In this document: positions 12,032 to 23,680 of the stretch, in pieces
Numbering within the stretch: the first letter of the stretch is position 1
How the letters are laid out: each line of letters opens with the position of its first letter
Origin: Litomosoides sigmodontis
Taxonomy: Eukaryota; Nematoda; Chromadorea; Rhabditida; Onchocercidae
Assembly: GCA_963070105.1 (NCBI GenBank)
Contig: OY718808.1
Location: forward strand, 9,157,398-9,221,397
DNA length: 64,000 nt
Direction: 5' to 3'
Notes under the pieces: generated by a model
The model's database searches: none
The model's input: the letters and a program-made list of their open reading frames with translations, nothing else
Told to the model about the DNA's origin: nothing
Translations under genes and position numbers: made by a program

Positions 12032-15000
12032 CTACTGAAAATTTAAATTTAAAAGATGTATAATACTAACCAAACATGCATAGCATATTTGATGGTTCTC
12101 CTCATAGCATACAGAGCAGTATGCAGCTGGACAATTAGAACAACTGATCAAGTTTCTCTTACGATACTTCACTTCACACATCAAACACACGCCGGTCTTG
12201 AACAGGAAATCCAAAATTTCTTCCACCACTGTATCGGCAAATAATTTGCTGAAGTAAAAGTGTCGTTTTGACGTTTGGATCGCTCACCGTGTTGAACTCT
12301 TCCAATATGTTGTGCTAACCGGAGGAGACGTTACATACACGCCTGGCGTTTATGTCAAACATTGGCGTAAAATTTACGTAACAGTGAAAGCTAATCGATG
12401 ATTGCACTGGGTGCATTTGAAGAGCACTTACCTTTTTCTCCGGATTTCTTCACGTTGCAAAATTCTACGTTGCACTTGAAAACGTATGCGTGCTCTTGCT
12501 AGTTTCCGGCCGTTTATGCGCACAAATAGCATCTTGTTATACAAATGTATGATACGTGCTTTATTACGCTTCCGAAAAATGTTTCCAATTACATAAAAAA
12601 GTGTAATACGTCTGATCACATAACCAAGGATAACCTGAAACGCCTAAACTCTAATGAATTATCAAAAATATGTTACAGAATTACTTACCTGATGCGGCAT
12701 TAGTAACATTCCGAAGAGTGGCTTAGGCTTCACAGAGAGAGTTCCGGTTTATTTCATTTCTCTATTATTGTTAATATTGTTTTTGCTTTTTTTCTGAAAT
12801 CTAAGTGAGAGCACAAAAAAATTGAGAAAATTTTACAATAAAATCTTAGGAAACGTAATATAGCGATTGCATTTACCCATACTTGAAGAAGGAACATTAT
12901 TCCAAGCGGAAAGAAAATATATTTTCCGGCATACAGCCAGTCCGGAGTTACCGGATTATAAATGCATTCCTCTAGCGAAAAAGTTGTGTTTCGGTGACTG
13001 TGATAATCGAAATCAAGCATTTCTTTTACTAAATCAGCTATAAATCCAGTGCCATCAATCTGAACAAAGCGACCCATCTTTGCCATTTGGTAATTCTCGG
13101 GAAAATATTGAAGTCAATGATAAGCAACGCTCAAACGAATAATTAAACTAGCATTCAAACTTTTAATTTGCAATATATAATTTTAGACGGTTGAGAAGAA
13201 AGAGTTGTTGGTCAAAGTTTCCAAAATGATGCCTTAAAGCTGAAGAATTGTTGTTGCTCACTTTTCACATATCTTGACGTATATTTAGAAATCTGCAACA
13301 GAGATAAATTTAAACGACGTAAAAGCATCAGCGCAAATTTGAATTCCTTGCGGCAGGATGATTCTCAAAGCTTACGACCACAAAACGGGGAAAACTTTTC
13401 GAAATTTCCTTTTGATGTACATGTAATAGCCACCAAAGCATACATTGTAAATAATTCTGTAGAAGACAGAATCAACAAATACAACAAATGATGCGGTAAC
13501 GAGTAAGAAAGTGAATTTTGCAAGTGGAAGCCACGACGCACGCACTTCTGCTTTTGTTGGCGGCCTGAAACTCATCACTTGCTTCGTGAATTAAAAATTA
13601 ATGCATACTTAGTGATATAAGGAGCAAAATGGCGGAATGTTGAATTAAAATATGCATAATTTCAAAAGATATTTTCGACTTTTCAAAAGTGAATTTTTAC
13701 GGAAACTTACGAAATTGGTGTCATCAAATGGTTTGCGTGCATTTCAGCCTTACTTAACGGATGCAAAAATATCTTTCCCTCATTTTTACGCTTACAATCA
13801 ATGTGCCAAAAGTAGGACGTTAAATAAACATTGTCGAAGTCGATATCGCTCAAATAATTACGTATCATTTTCACAGAATCACGAAATATGGTATAAATCA
13901 TAAGAACAAATAAGCAACCCAAAATTTGTTTAAATGTTACCAATATAATCTGAAAAGATATTTTTTCCCACAATTACTGCAAATTTACTACGATGAATGA
14001 CGCATACTAAATTAAATAGGTCCGTGGTCGTAAGTTAAATTGAATTTCACCTGTATCATTAAGATTTCTTGCAGCACCACTTTTGCTAACAGTTGTTCCA
14101 CTAACATTCACTTACATTCCAACAACTAACCTGTACAGTATTCATTTTGAAACAAAACCTTTAATAGATATCTAATTAAAACCTTTAATAAGCGAAAATT
14201 TTGAGCTATTCGATATTTGACTTCTTTTATTCCATAAATTCGTACATTCCGAGGTTCAACGATTGCACGATAATGCATCTGAAACTACCTGCTCCATCTA
14301 TCTATCATCATTTAAAACCTCATTTAGAGAAGAAAAAAAAGAAAGTGTTACATTGACACGAAGATGATCCATAACATTTTGCGTCAAATTATACGCATCT
14401 GTCAAATCGGTATCCAAATTTTTCGTTCTTGATAATACCTCATTGGTCATTTGCTCACAAAATGTTACCGCTTCACTTACCTTCAATTCAAATAAATCAT
14501 TTACAAATGTTCATCTCTAACAGTAAAATGCACCCACTAAAGAAATAGGAATTTTTTTTTTTTAATATCAAGCGTTGCAACAGAAATGCTCAAACATAAG
14601 CAAATAAGTACTTGAGAGGCGAAACTATTCAAAAACCTTTTTTGAAACTTGACAAATTTGAAGTGTGTCAAATTTGTCACAAATATGTCCTCGAAATAGC
14701 GGTAAAAACCATAGAATTGAGTAACACTTATTCTACAAAAGTTCAAATGTTCAAATGCTTTTCAAATTATTGCATTTTCAATCGCTGTTCTTCGTTCCTA
14801 CGATTCACTCATTAAAGAAATTTCACACTGAAACAAAAAGTTTTTTTCTAGCTGAAATATCAAAATACTTATATTTTGGATCGTAAATTGCTTTCATTTT
14901 TTGAAAAATTTTCATTTTATAAAAATGACAAAATGAACACCTTCATATCACGGAACGTGTCATGGCACTTCTTCACGCCCTTGTCGAACACTTCGTTGCA

Positions 15001-17020
15001 TTGATAGTGCATCCGCATTGACAGTAATTTCGACAGCTAATAATTTTAACTTTAAATAAGCGGACGGCAATTTCTCATCACTTCCGCTAACTGTTATCAT
15101 CACGCTTCTGTGTCATCAGCTGTCATTATCTCGTACCACTAGTGCTATCTAATTAGCAATTTGAATAGTGGCGATGTGAAATATTCCAATTGGTTAGTTA
15201 AATTTGAATTGGTGAATTTACAACTTTTCCTTTTTGTTTTGTCAAATTAAGCCCCACTTTTGACTTCAATTTAATCCACGCCGGTACCGCGGATTTCTGG
15301 ATTTTATTTTTTGTTTCTTCCTTCGCATCTTCCGGTTCCTTATTTAGCATTGTATCTCGCCTTTGCAGAGCCTTAATGAAACAAAACTGTGCAACCGCAA
15401 ATTATGCAACATTACTTGCAAAACATTGTAAACTGATTTACTGCGAAGACGAAGTGTTTGTTAATTTGATGATTTCGAATTATACTACAACTCTTGTAGA
15501 CAAAAGCCAATAATTAATTTTTTTTGGAATCACTGTATGAGTGGAAAATTTCGCCGGAAAATTTTGAAAGGATGTTTTTTAAATTGGCTTAAAGAGTGCT
15601 TTTTTTTTGAATTCTTAGCAAATTTCTCTCATAGCATAATCCATTTATGTTCGATGAAATGAGCAAAATTTTGTTGTCGAACCTCGGCAGCATCGATTGT
15701 TGCTGCCAAAGCCTTATCTTCATCGCTTAATGTGAATTCGTACTCAATTGGCTCCACCAACGATTTTAACATTGCTATCACTTTACGTCCTTTTGAAGTT
15801 GATTTACCTAATATCAATTAGTTTTCTCCTTGCAGACTGGAAGATGTCGCATCGCTCCGAAATATTAGTCAAAATTAGGAGTGACAATTTAAGAAAAATT
15901 TTCGCCGTCCATTCGAGAGGTAGCGATGAGGTAGCGATGATTTCTTAGAGCAGTTAAATTGCATTCTGACAAAAGTAAAATTTTTTAAATGTTCAATTTA
16001 GCTTTGGAAATGCTTATTTCAGCTGCACATTGCTGGCGCATTGCTTTCCATCTCCAATTTATAATAGTAATTTTTCTCCGTGTAAATATTTTGTTTCGAG
16101 TCATTTACACCTGACAAACTAGAAATATCACCGTCATCAACGTCATCATCATTAAACTCACCGAACTCTTTGGCCATGAAACTTTCGATTGGCCCAGTGG
16201 CCATAACAACACGTTGTGTGATCATATTTTCTTTTTGTTTGATATGACAAGTGATCATATTTGTGCTGACTTGAAAATTCTGCACGATATTTTCCATTGG
16301 CCCGGCGCTGAGGCTATTGAAAACTATAACTGTCAAGAGATTCTGACCATTTTTACCTAAAGCGCCAAACAGGACGCAAATGATTGCGCATCGAAACAGC
16401 TGCAACAAAACTCATCATTCTTCTCACTCTCCAAAATTCCCATTTGATTTCATAAAATTTTCCATAAGCTTAGAGAGTGTTCCAATTGCTTTGCAAAAAA
16501 TTTTTTGTTCACTTTTAAAAATTTGCAAAGAAAGATGAAAGCGCTACCGGACTGATTGCAAATGTTACTGCACAAGCCAGAATAAGTGACCACTTTAAGA
16601 TCTGTTCAGCAATTTTATCGAAGTCAGCAAAATTAATCTGATGCCAAGCTAAAATGTTAAACTTCTAGCATTAACAATTCATTAGTTATTCGTTATAACG
16701 CGTGAAATATTTTAATTCAACCCTTGATTGGGAGGGAATTTTAGCAGTAAATTACTTCCTAAACTAAATATTATTGATAATACTTTTATTAAGTTTTGTA
16801 AAAATTTCAAGTTGACTTTCAAAAAACAAACATCTTTAAAATATTCACCAAATTGATAGAGTAAAAAGGCAATCAGAAATCCAATAGGAAAATTTACGAG
16901 AACCCTCAGCCAACGATAATCGTAAACACCGCTGTAGAAGAAAATATCAGTAAATTTCGAACGGCCAAGACGAATTCTTCGCTCCTCTCGATATGTCTCG
17001 TTGAGTAGTTCCTCAAGCAT
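12032..17020 (-). CDS. DC-STAMP + C4C4 RING membrane protein, SPE-42/SPE-49 family
   Basis: Multipass membrane protein of the family of C. elegans SPE-42/SPE-49, fly Sneaky and vertebrate DCST1/2, which act in sperm-egg fusion. Exons: 17020-16832 (first TM), 16637-16548 (TM), 16399-16162 (GALGKNGQN core), 15807-15683, 15036-14941 (cysteine-containing loop), 14480-14352, 14100-14051 (tentative), 13949-13711 (VLMIYTIFRDSVKMI), 13564-13444 (TM), 13095-12877 (TM), 12727-12689, 12634-12432, 12248-12071. The last exon holds CLMC, CSNC, CSVC and CYAC, the C4C4 RING-like finger known at the SPE-42 C-terminus. Total about 640 residues. Unsettled: the phase between 14480-14352 and 14100-14051, and whether the frame runs to the TAG at 12032 or splices once more. 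Expected to be testis/sperm expressed by family, not by sequence. Confidence 0.87.
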
Positions 17021-18062
17021 TTCCAAAACGACCGATCATCAATGTGAATGATAATTTGGTAGCGGTCATTTCATTTTTCTATTGTAATTTATATGAATTT
17101 AATTGTAGCGGTAGAAACGAAGAGAAGCAAAGAAAACAGTTGAGAAAAAGGAAATTTTTGTGACCGGAAAATAACAAATTTATGTTGAAAATGCTAATTT
17201 TACATCAGAAAATGCCGCGCTAATAATTTTATTTGTCACTCCAACAAACAGCCATTTTCTCTTCAGAAATTGCAATTATTGCTGTTAGTGAATGGCGAAT
17301 TTCTGTAAACAAATCCACGTGAATTATTTTTGCAAAAAACCTTAAGAACGAGAAATATTACGAATATTGCAACATTTCTTGAGATTTTTCGCAACTTCTT
17401 CACAAATATATACATCCGATTGACAGAGAAGTAGCATTATTGGTTGATCAATGATATCATTAAGTTTATGAAAGTGAAAGTGACAACAACCAGTGTAGAG
17501 ATAGCGTGAACTAGCAAGTCCAAGAAGTATTCGAACGATTACTGCTACCTCACCCAAAAGAATGATGTGCTGTTAGTCTCAGGACTGTTAGTGCTACTAA
17601 GAGGAAGAAAAAGAAGAATTGCTCCTTCACGCATTCCTTGAAAATTGCCTTCTCATCGGGTTGTGTAATGAAATGATCCGTGCATTGTGCGAAAATCTAT
17701 TTACTTGCCAGGTTTATCACAATCATTACGGTTTTTATCATTTTGATTTGCATATATTCCAGCCCCGTAACTACGGAGATGTTCAGCAAAAAGGATTCAT
17801 ACAGTCAATGATAAACAATTTTGCTTGGAAGCTTGGAACTATCCACGTACCGCTTTCCTAGATATTACTCACGAATGCTGTTCATATGCTGTGAAGGCAT
17901 TCGAAGAAATAGTTTAATTGCAAAGAATTTGTTTGCTATTTCGACTATCTGGTTTTTCATCTTTGCTCCTAGCACATGTTCATATAATAGTATGAATCGC
18001 CTCTTTTTCTTTCAACTTCCTTTTGCGCTACAATTTGCATACCAGCAATCAAACTGAAAATT
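17021..18062. other. Intergenic between the DC-STAMP gene and TGF-beta gene B
   Basis: About 1 kb with no supported exon. It must contain the promoter or trans-splice acceptor of the DC-STAMP gene and the 3' end of gene B. Confidence 0.6.
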
Positions 18063-19477
18063 CTAAATTGCACAGCCACATTCCACCACTTTAACATTTT
18101 CCAGTATGCGATCGAATTCAGTACCATTTCTTTTTTCCACAATCTGAAACGTTGCTGCTATCACTTCTCCTTGACCGGAAGTTGCAACAAAGCACTGCTA
18201 AATGTTTTCAGACGAAAGCAAATCAATGGAGAGTGCAATTGGCCAGTCTTTCCAAACTAGAAGAAACTTTTGCAACTCTGCCTTATTCCCCGACGTTCAC
18301 TGATAAGGGGAATTGTTAATAAGCTCATACCTCAACTGAGGACCATCTAATTGGAACGCAGCAAGAAAGTCTTTTCAGAAACGGGCTTTTTGGATGATTT
18401 ATTCTATCTTGGAAAATTAATGCATCGCGATCGTTAGTTTCAACTTGCATACTGCACTCGCCGTCACAGAAATTCATATTGAACCTACAAGAAATATTCA
18501 TGACCATATGTACAAGGAATTCCTAAGGATAACAAAAGTCTGGTTTAAGTATAAAATATTGATGTGTGCTTGTAACAAGATTTTTAGCTCTTAATTTCAG
18601 TCCTCCTTTAGACTTAAATTGTATTAAAAGAAGCTTTTCCTTAAAAGTAATGAAATCAAACTACATACCCTGACGGCCTGATAATATTGTCCATGCCGTG
18701 TTCACGGAAATCAAAATATATACTTTTCAAGCAACACAATCCGGCACTGCAATCTTGATCATTAGCTCTTCTTTTTCGGACATTTCTGCGTCCTACAAAA
18801 AAAATTGCGTCTAACAGCTCAGTGTTGTCCGCCCGGCAAAGGCATTAAAAATTATTCGTCAGATCTTTAGAAATTTCAAGCCTAAACTTCTGCGTAACAC
18901 TACCGAACATCTCTGGTTACAATAACCTTACGGAATGGTCATAAATCGACTGTAGTTTCCACCTGTATCACTAGAAGAAGTGGGCCTGCCACTTAATTTG
19001 CTGTGGTGAGTTAGTACTGGACGTTTCTGAAATGCATTACAAATTTCAACAAATTGGTGAATAACACATTTAGATGGAGATCGACACACCTCGACTGTTA
19101 AATTTCAATTAACTTCTCCATTATAATGTTTTCTTTTTTTAAAAAAAAAGCCTAAAATTAAAAAGACATCATAAAAGTCAAATTAATGAGCTGTCATACA
19201 TTCAAGGAATACTTACATGCAGATTAATCCTAACCTTATCAACTGATCGACTAGCAAAAAACAGTTCTTCATTCACTTCAAACAAATAATTTCTAAAATA
19301 ACATGGCACTGCTGACAATGATGATAATGATGACATTGGCAAATTCGGAAATATTAACGATGATACGATCGACAAGGACGAGAATGACGCCAGTGACTGC
19401 TCACTACTTTGACACGCGAAACACGTAAGGATTGTTGCTGCAAGCAGACTTGGTTCCACCGGAAACCAATGAAACAT
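18063..19477 (-). CDS. TGF-beta superfamily ligand (gene B)
   Basis: Secreted growth-factor precursor, about 235 residues. Exons: 19477-19217 (signal peptide, prodomain start), 19026-18932, 18785-18669, 18484-18331, 18143-18063. A furin-type RKRR site is followed by ANDQDC. The mature domain shows C, CC (GLCCLKS), FCDGEC, SCCVPI and the terminal ECGCAI: nine cysteines as in gene A. The first loop reads DFREHGMDNIIRPSG, again without the usual Trp. The last three exons match gene A in position and phase. The prodomain is short (roughly 120 residues), so an exon may be missing. The acceptor of the mature exon could be 18792 instead of 18785 if exon 2 uses another donor. Paralogue of gene A; the more intact copy at the cleavage site. 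Confidence 0.85.
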
Positions 19478-20743
19478 TTATTATTACTCACACTCAAACA
19501 ATTACATGCATTTCAGATATAAATATGGCTAATCGAACTTTGATGACAGGAAAAGAAAAAAAAGACTACCGGCGCCGGCCTGTTTAAAAGTTTATTTGTA
19601 TTTATACAATAATAACATCACCTCTCGCCTTTTCCTAATGGTTCGCTGTGCAATCGCACCGAAAGCAACCTTTTCTTCACAAAATAGAAGAGCTAATTTT
19701 GCAAGAAGAAAAGAAAGTTCAATTGTAGAAGGATCCGCGATGAATCATAGAACGATCATAAAATCCATAATGAATGTTGCCGTTTATGGTTTAATTTAAA
19801 TTAACGTCGTATAGTTTAAGTTTGTAGAAATAAGACGTTAAGATGATAAAATGTCATCTTAGACATCGCAAAATTTTAAAAACAAAATTTTATTTCACCC
19901 ATTTGTTATATCAGTTCCTATCACCAATTATGCAGTTTGTGTAAGTTCTACAACTTGACTGAGTTGATAGGAAAAATTTATTGGCAAGCATTGCACAGTA
20001 CACTTTCACATTACATTAAACCATAATGATTTTGCGGACATATCGAATTTGGTACCTGATTGAAGTAAAATTAATGCACTTCGAAATAATTATCGTATTT
20101 AGCTTGATTCACGTCATCACTTTTCTATCAAGCATACTCCCCTTACTGTACACGTTTCTATGACAGTAACAGTATATGGATCAATGATCACTACACTTCA
20201 CGTCACTTTTTATTTTCCGTTTTTCTCTTCATTGCTAAGCTAATTTTCCACCGCTTCATGAATGCTAAGGAACGTCAAGTATAGACTGACAATAATCAAC
20301 GGTTGCAATACAAATAAGATATCGCGATCTCCTAATTAATGGGAAAAAAATTTTTGGAAAAAGTTATTCTGGATTCTCCAATTCACTACTAGTACTGTAT
20401 AAGTTTCCAGAAAGCCAGTATAGCGCAGCATTATTCATCTAATTTATTCATTTGGAAAAAATTTGCATCGGTTACTTTTTCAATTTTTGTAATTAGTGAT
20501 GCAGTAGTGCTGCAACTTCTTGCTAAGTATGATTCCTACAATTTCATAAATACCGAAAATGTTTCAACTAATCAAAATGAAAAGATTAATTGACCACATT
20601 TTCGTATATCATACGGCATCACTCATCGTCTCTCACAATCTCATCCACTCCTACTTTCTCTTAAAAATGAGATACTATTTCATTTTCCACTCCTTTACAA
20701 TGTATTAATATTTCTAAATTTTTTTCCAGTTTTTTTGCCCACT

Positions 20744-20989
20744 CTACGGGCGCATCTCTTTTTTCACTGTTCTCCCAGCAAAAGTACAATTTCGCAACCT
20801 TAATTTACATGTAACTTTTTCGAACAAAGTTAATACCACCGTTCCGCATCCATCCACCACGTAAACGTACCTCGTAAACGTATCAAGCACGACATGTGCA
20901 TGCACCCAATAACATTGCGCACTGTGAGGAACAAACCAAAAAGACGGCTCAGGTTGAAATGGACCAAGTCCGGTACGAGGTGGTCTCAT
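20744..20989 (-). CDS. Unrecognised small ORF (doubtful)
   Basis: An 81-residue frame starting MRPPRTGLGPF and ending KKEMRP. Composition is less AT-driven than nearby DNA, and an AG|GTACGT donor lies inside it, so it could be a first exon. I found no partner exon downstream and recognise no family. It may equally be a promoter segment upstream of EXOSC6. Confidence 0.2.
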   Translation of the reverse strand: MRPPRTGLGPFQPEPSFWFVPHSAQCYWVHAHVVLDTFTRYVYVVDGCGTVVLTLFEKVTCKLRLRNCTFAGRTVKKEMRP

Positions 20990-21395
20990 AAAGTTGCTTG
21001 GACCGGTTCAATCTTTTAAATTGTTCAGCGTCATTTCTGTAATTTTTGCCGTCTGAGTGCCTGAGTTACGCGTTCTTCTTATCATCATAAGAAAATTAAG
21101 TTTCAGTGAGTGTTCCGCTCATGTAAGATAATGTAGTTTTACTAATTGCTAAAAATATCACTTTAGTTTTTATTAAGAGGTTTTTTATTTCGTTTAATAA
21201 ACATTTATGAAAAAAATTTTATCGCTATGCTACCAATCAAAGTTTCAGATGATTTTTTTGATAATGGACATTTTTAATTTTATTGTTAGTGTGGCAAATA
21301 AATGCAGTATAATAAACTGTGGGGTAAAAATGGATATCCTTTTCTCTGTGCATTACATCAACGTGTTAAATTCGGCTCTTAACTTCACTAGCTTT

Positions 21396-21412
21396 TTCTT
21401 TTTTTCCAGATC
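21396..21412 (+). promoter_or_regulatory. Splice or trans-splice acceptor before EXOSC6
   Basis: A pyrimidine run ending ttttttccag lies three bases before the ATG at 21413. Such a short leader suggests a spliced-leader acceptor, as is common in nematodes. An upstream non-coding exon cannot be excluded. Confidence 0.55.
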
Positions 21413-22751
21413 ATGCAACATTTGTCAGTGAAGCCAGTATCTCTAAATAATCTTCTAAAACAAACAAAAAGTGATAAAGTTGCAACAAATTTGGAGAGCG
21501 CACCGAGCACATTCCGATCTATTACGATGCAAACAGGTGCTCTACATGATCAGAAAGGTACAGTTTATGTTGAATTTGGTTCAACGAAAATTATTTGCTC
21601 AGTTGATGGCCCCAAAGAAATAACGAAAAGTGCCGATATTGATCCAACGGAAGGGCAAATCTGTGTATTTCTGAAGAATGTTTCAGCGGAAAGCAGTGAT
21701 GTCACAAGTATGTATTGTACATTATTTTCCATTTTCTCAGCCTTTTAAATAAATACAAAACTTGAACACCAATGCAACTAAGCAATTAATTTATTACTAA
21801 AATTTATTATTTGTTCATGGTTACAGATAAGTTTTCTTAGCATTTAAGAAAATTTATTCATAGGTATGAGCAAACGAACATTTTATCCGAATACTTAAGC
21901 AGTATCAATTTAATTATTAAGATGGATAGAAATATGAGTGTCATGTATATAATGATTTCTGAAATGATGGTTCGGATATTATTAAAATATGATGGTCATG
22001 CTGAACACTTCTTAGGCGACCCACTCTTATTTTTGCTTTACCGCCAGTTGGAATTTCCATTCTTTGATGATATATACACTCTTTTGGTGGCATGAATATA
22101 GTAAACATTAAAAACAGAAGAATTGACAGAGGTGGGGAGCTAGGCAGGTGTATTTTATAATGTGCTTGCCCCTATGAGATGATTGTTTGATTAAAAATTG
22201 CTGAATGTTTAATTGGAGGAGTATTAGTTGTTCATTTTAATGCGTTTATCTGAATTTCAAGCGCAAATTCTTCAGCTTCAAATAAAGAAAACAGTGGTAT
22301 GAGGAATGCCGTGGAATCGGCGTTACGATCAATTGTTTGTTTGGAGTTATTCTGTAAAGCGCAAATTGATGTCGAAATAACGGTTCTCAATGATGATGGC
22401 GGCGTTTTAGCGGTTGCCTTGATGGCTTCCTCCTTGGCTTTGATCGACTCTGGTATCCAAGTTTACGATGTTTGTGTGGCTGCTCATATTGTTATGTTGT
22501 CGGATGGCCGTATTATTGTTGATCCATCAACTAGCTCGTTCCCGCTGTCTACCGCAGTTGATTCAGAGGAATTCCCCAAAAATGCTCATCTTTCGGTTAC
22601 CGTTGGCATGATGCCATCACTTAATCAGTTGGCATATTGTGAGTTTGTTGGCATTGCAGAACCTCACCAATTACATCATGCTATTACTGTAGCCGTAGAA
22701 AATTCACTAAAGCTATATCCTTTGGTGCGTAAAACACTAACCAGTAAGTGA
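21413..22751 (+). CDS. EXOSC6: Exosome complex subunit EXOSC6/Mtr3 (RNase PH-like)
   Basis: Non-catalytic RNase PH-type ring subunit of the RNA exosome (nucleus and cytoplasm); it pairs with other PH subunits to form the hexameric channel. Exons 21413-21707 and 22276-22751 join in phase 1, giving 256 residues (human EXOSC6: 272). Seen: the first RNase PH strands (GALHDQKGTVYVEFGSTKI), then ALMASSLALIDSGIQVYDV and the C-terminal KLYPLVRKTL, which aligns with human RLYPVLQQSL. It fits Mtr3 better than Rrp41 or Rrp46; C. elegans would call it exos-4.2. The stop codon overlaps a strong donor (A|gtaagtg at 22743), so an alternative 3' end is possible. The next gene follows 0.93 kb away on the same strand. 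Confidence 0.88.
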
Positions 22752-23680
22752 CATAAAGAATTTGATAATGATATGGGAACCGTCGGTAATAGGTTAGACT
22801 AATAGCATATAGACAACTGTTTCATTTTTCTGAAACACGGATGAATGTATTAGTTATGTTCACGAAGAAAAGAATGAGAAAGTGGCTTTAATGAAATTAA
22901 TGGGAGATTAAGGATTCTGTCTATGTTCGTTTATATTTTCTGATCTCAGTTGTTTATGTGATATCACTGTTTTTATTAATCGATAATATAATTGTGTCTT
23001 ATTAGTTTCATTTTCTCTGGACAACAAGAAAATGTTGTATTCAATGCTACTGCAATACTTCTCATAGCCATATTGTTGAAGCTGCAGAACAAATTACATC
23101 TTCATTTAGAAATTAAAGCAAATCAAAAAGCTGAATTAGCAGAACTTGCTTAAAATTTTTTATTAATAGGAATGATTGTTTCTTTATAAAATAAAATAAA
23201 ATTATTAGGAATGGCTTGTCCAAACAAACGAAGAACCGGGGTAATTTTTTCTGAACTGCTACTTGGTGTGCTGTTATACTTATAGTGATCGAAATTTATT
23301 TGTTGGTTCAGAAGATGCGGCAGGAAACTGTCTTTACAAACGCTGATGAAAAAAAGATCCTTCAGTTTTCGGTTGAATTATTTTTAAGAGAAAATACTCC
23401 AAATTGGCTACGAGACTATCCAATCATAAGATTTCGTTGTTCTTTATCGTCCTTTTTTCGTTCCTTGCAAGTGTGATACAGCAAATAGTGGCGAACTTGA
23501 TGTTGATCATTAAGGATTACTGTCGTTATTGCACTCCCATATATTGGAGCTACTGATAGTTCTTTTCATGCATGTCTTACCGTTTCTCTTTTTAGAGTTG
23601 TTTCCAGTTGCTAGAATTGAAGTGATAGTAATGAAATCAGCTTCCGTTTTTTCCAATGTTCGGTAGTTCCTTTGTTTTTG
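22752..23680. other. Spacer between EXOSC6 and the CCCH/CHY gene
   Basis: 930 bp between two same-strand genes. Filarial operons are known to have spacers of this order, so the two may be co-transcribed. A possible small exon pair at 23188-23476 is listed separately. No other signal seen. Confidence 0.5.
23188..23476 (+). CDS. Possible small coding exon(s), unrecognised
   Basis: The frame from 23285 (IEIYLLVQKMRQETVF ... NTPNWLRDYP) has protein-like composition over about 60 codons. It starts directly after a tatag acceptor. A matching gtaatt donor lies 45 bp upstream in a compatible phase (intron 23240-23284), which would be very short. No family recognised. It may be a small gene in the spacer or chance. 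Confidence 0.22.

Larger units (their letters stand above)
19478..21412. other. Intergenic between divergent genes
   Basis: Lies between gene B (minus) and EXOSC6 (plus), so it should carry both 5' regions. 20744-20989 (minus) has an 81-codon open frame richer in G+C than its surroundings, listed separately. Nothing else recognised. Confidence 0.6.

Noticed and set aside
17342..18057. Overlapping ORFs on both strands between the DC-STAMP gene and gene B
   Set aside because: No splice-consistent frame and no family resemblance; AT-rich chance frames.
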